A stretch of DNA of 64,000 nucleotides from Sphingopyxis sp. LK2115 (GTDB lineage: Bacteria; Pseudomonadota; Alphaproteobacteria; Sphingomonadales; Sphingomonadaceae). The DNA lies in NCBI RefSeq assembly GCF_014595975.1, contig NZ_JABWGQ010000056.1:1-64000 (forward strand). Reading direction: 5' to 3'. Under the pieces are notes generated by a model. The model was not told where the DNA came from and ran no database searches. It saw only the letters and a list, made by a program, of their open reading frames with translations. Shown here piece by piece: positions 63,629 to 64,000 of the stretch. A program made the position numbers and the translations under genes. The number at the start of each line of letters is the position of its first letter. Position 1 is the first letter of the stretch.

Positions 63629-64000
63629 TGCCCGGCGGGGGCGGGAGCGGCGGCACCCTGGCCGCCGCCACGGTTTGCATAAACGGCAAGGCGCGCGACG
63701 ATCTGATCGGCGATGCCCGATGCGAGTCGTTCGAGCGCGGTCGATTCGGCGGCGATCGTCGCATATTCGCTGCCGACGACGTCGATGCCCGCGTCCTGTG
63801 TGGCGGCCGCGTCAAGCAACACTTCGCCCGTCGCGGCGTCGACAAGCTGATAGCGCGCGCGGAGCGTTCGCCGCTCGCGCGTCACCGCATCGTCGGCGCG
63901 CACGCCGAAACCGGTGATCGAATCCTCGAGCCGGACGTCGAGCCGCAGCCGCTTGCCCGCGCCCCCGTCGCCCTGCGTCGGGCGCAACCGGTCGCGCAGC
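63625..64000 (-). CDS. lptE: LPS assembly lipoprotein LptE (5-prime end missing)
   Basis: The frame runs off the window end; at least 124 residues are visible. Features fit LptE: RLRLDVRLEDSITGFGVRADDAVTRERRTLRARYQLVDAATGEVLLDAAATQDAGIDVVGSEYATIAAESTALERLASGIADQIVARLAVYANRGG. It plugs LptD in the outer membrane for LPS insertion. The signal peptide lies outside the window. The stop overlaps the holA start. Confidence 0.88.
   Translation of the reverse strand, partial: LRDRLRPTQGDGGAGKRLRLDVRLEDSITGFGVRADDAVTRERRTLRARYQLVDAATGEVLLDAAATQDAGIDVVGSEYATIAAESTALERLASGIADQIVARLAVYANRGGGQGAAAPAPAGQ

Overview
The window looks like chromosomal DNA of an alphaproteobacterium of the order Sphingomonadales, probably close to Sphingopyxis. 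This is inferred from very high G+C, dense ATGA/GTGA gene overlaps, and lineage markers: a MipZ-type division ATPase, COQ9, the MmcB repair nuclease, DUF3572, an old alphaproteobacterial style CtrA box, an LptB-RpoN pair, and short palindromic repeats built on CTTCGACAAGCTCAG and GTCGCCCCCGCGAA. No integrase, transposase, phage gene or CRISPR array was seen; most of the window is core genome.

Layout. 0-1.4 kb: a TonB-family protein behind a Zur-like operator, then ribosomal protein L33. 1.5-5.1 kb: ECF sigma factor and membrane anti-sigma factor, divergent from a secreted subtilase and a Gly/Ala-rich secreted protein. 5.3-9.5 kb: a LuxR-type regulator with a degenerate receiver, a FabD-like acyltransferase homologue and a fused alpha/beta 2-oxoacid dehydrogenase E1. 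9.7-17.0 kb: a tightly packed operon DUF4129-DUF4350-MoxR-DUF58-SpoIIM-RDD, followed by a nitroreductase and a lipoprotein. 17.1-26.6 kb: gyrB, RlpA-like, DUF4402, MsrB, PBP1A, a YgjP-like metallopeptidase, a YcgN-like protein, SCO and an ankyrin protein. 26.6-36.4 kb: a first riboflavin locus (an unusual HTH-RibB protein plus RibH), an ene-reductase, COQ9, FeoAB, SSB, MmcB, and a second riboflavin locus (RibE, RibD). 36.5-36.65 kb: a candidate small RNA with its own promoter, operator-like repeats and terminator. 36.7-43.6 kb: thioesterase, aminopeptidase P, oligopeptidase B-like peptidase, serine hydrolase, HAD phosphatase and L36. 43.7-49.9 kb: rpoN, lptB, phosphomannomutase, mipZ, panC and a SEL1 protein behind a CtrA-like box. 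50.1-53.2 kb: FemAB-like acyltransferase, RidA, HAD, DUF3572 and a DivK-like regulator. 53.3-55.6 kb: a small TetR-controlled accessory module. 55.9-56.1 kb: two tRNA-Glu genes. 56.2-64.0 kb: recJ, two bacterial PH-domain proteins, an alkyl-sulfatase-like MBL protein, a flavodoxin-like protein, holA and a partial lptE.

Main points of interest: the candidate sRNA at 36.5-36.65 kb; the HTH domain fused to RibB with a dead GTP cyclohydrolase II domain and a nearby inverted repeat; the doubled palindromic operator of the TetR module; the Zur-like, Fur-like and CtrA-like boxes; and the acyltransferase-like/E1 fusion pair, whose substrate cannot be read from sequence. All family calls are by eye from motifs; no database search was run.
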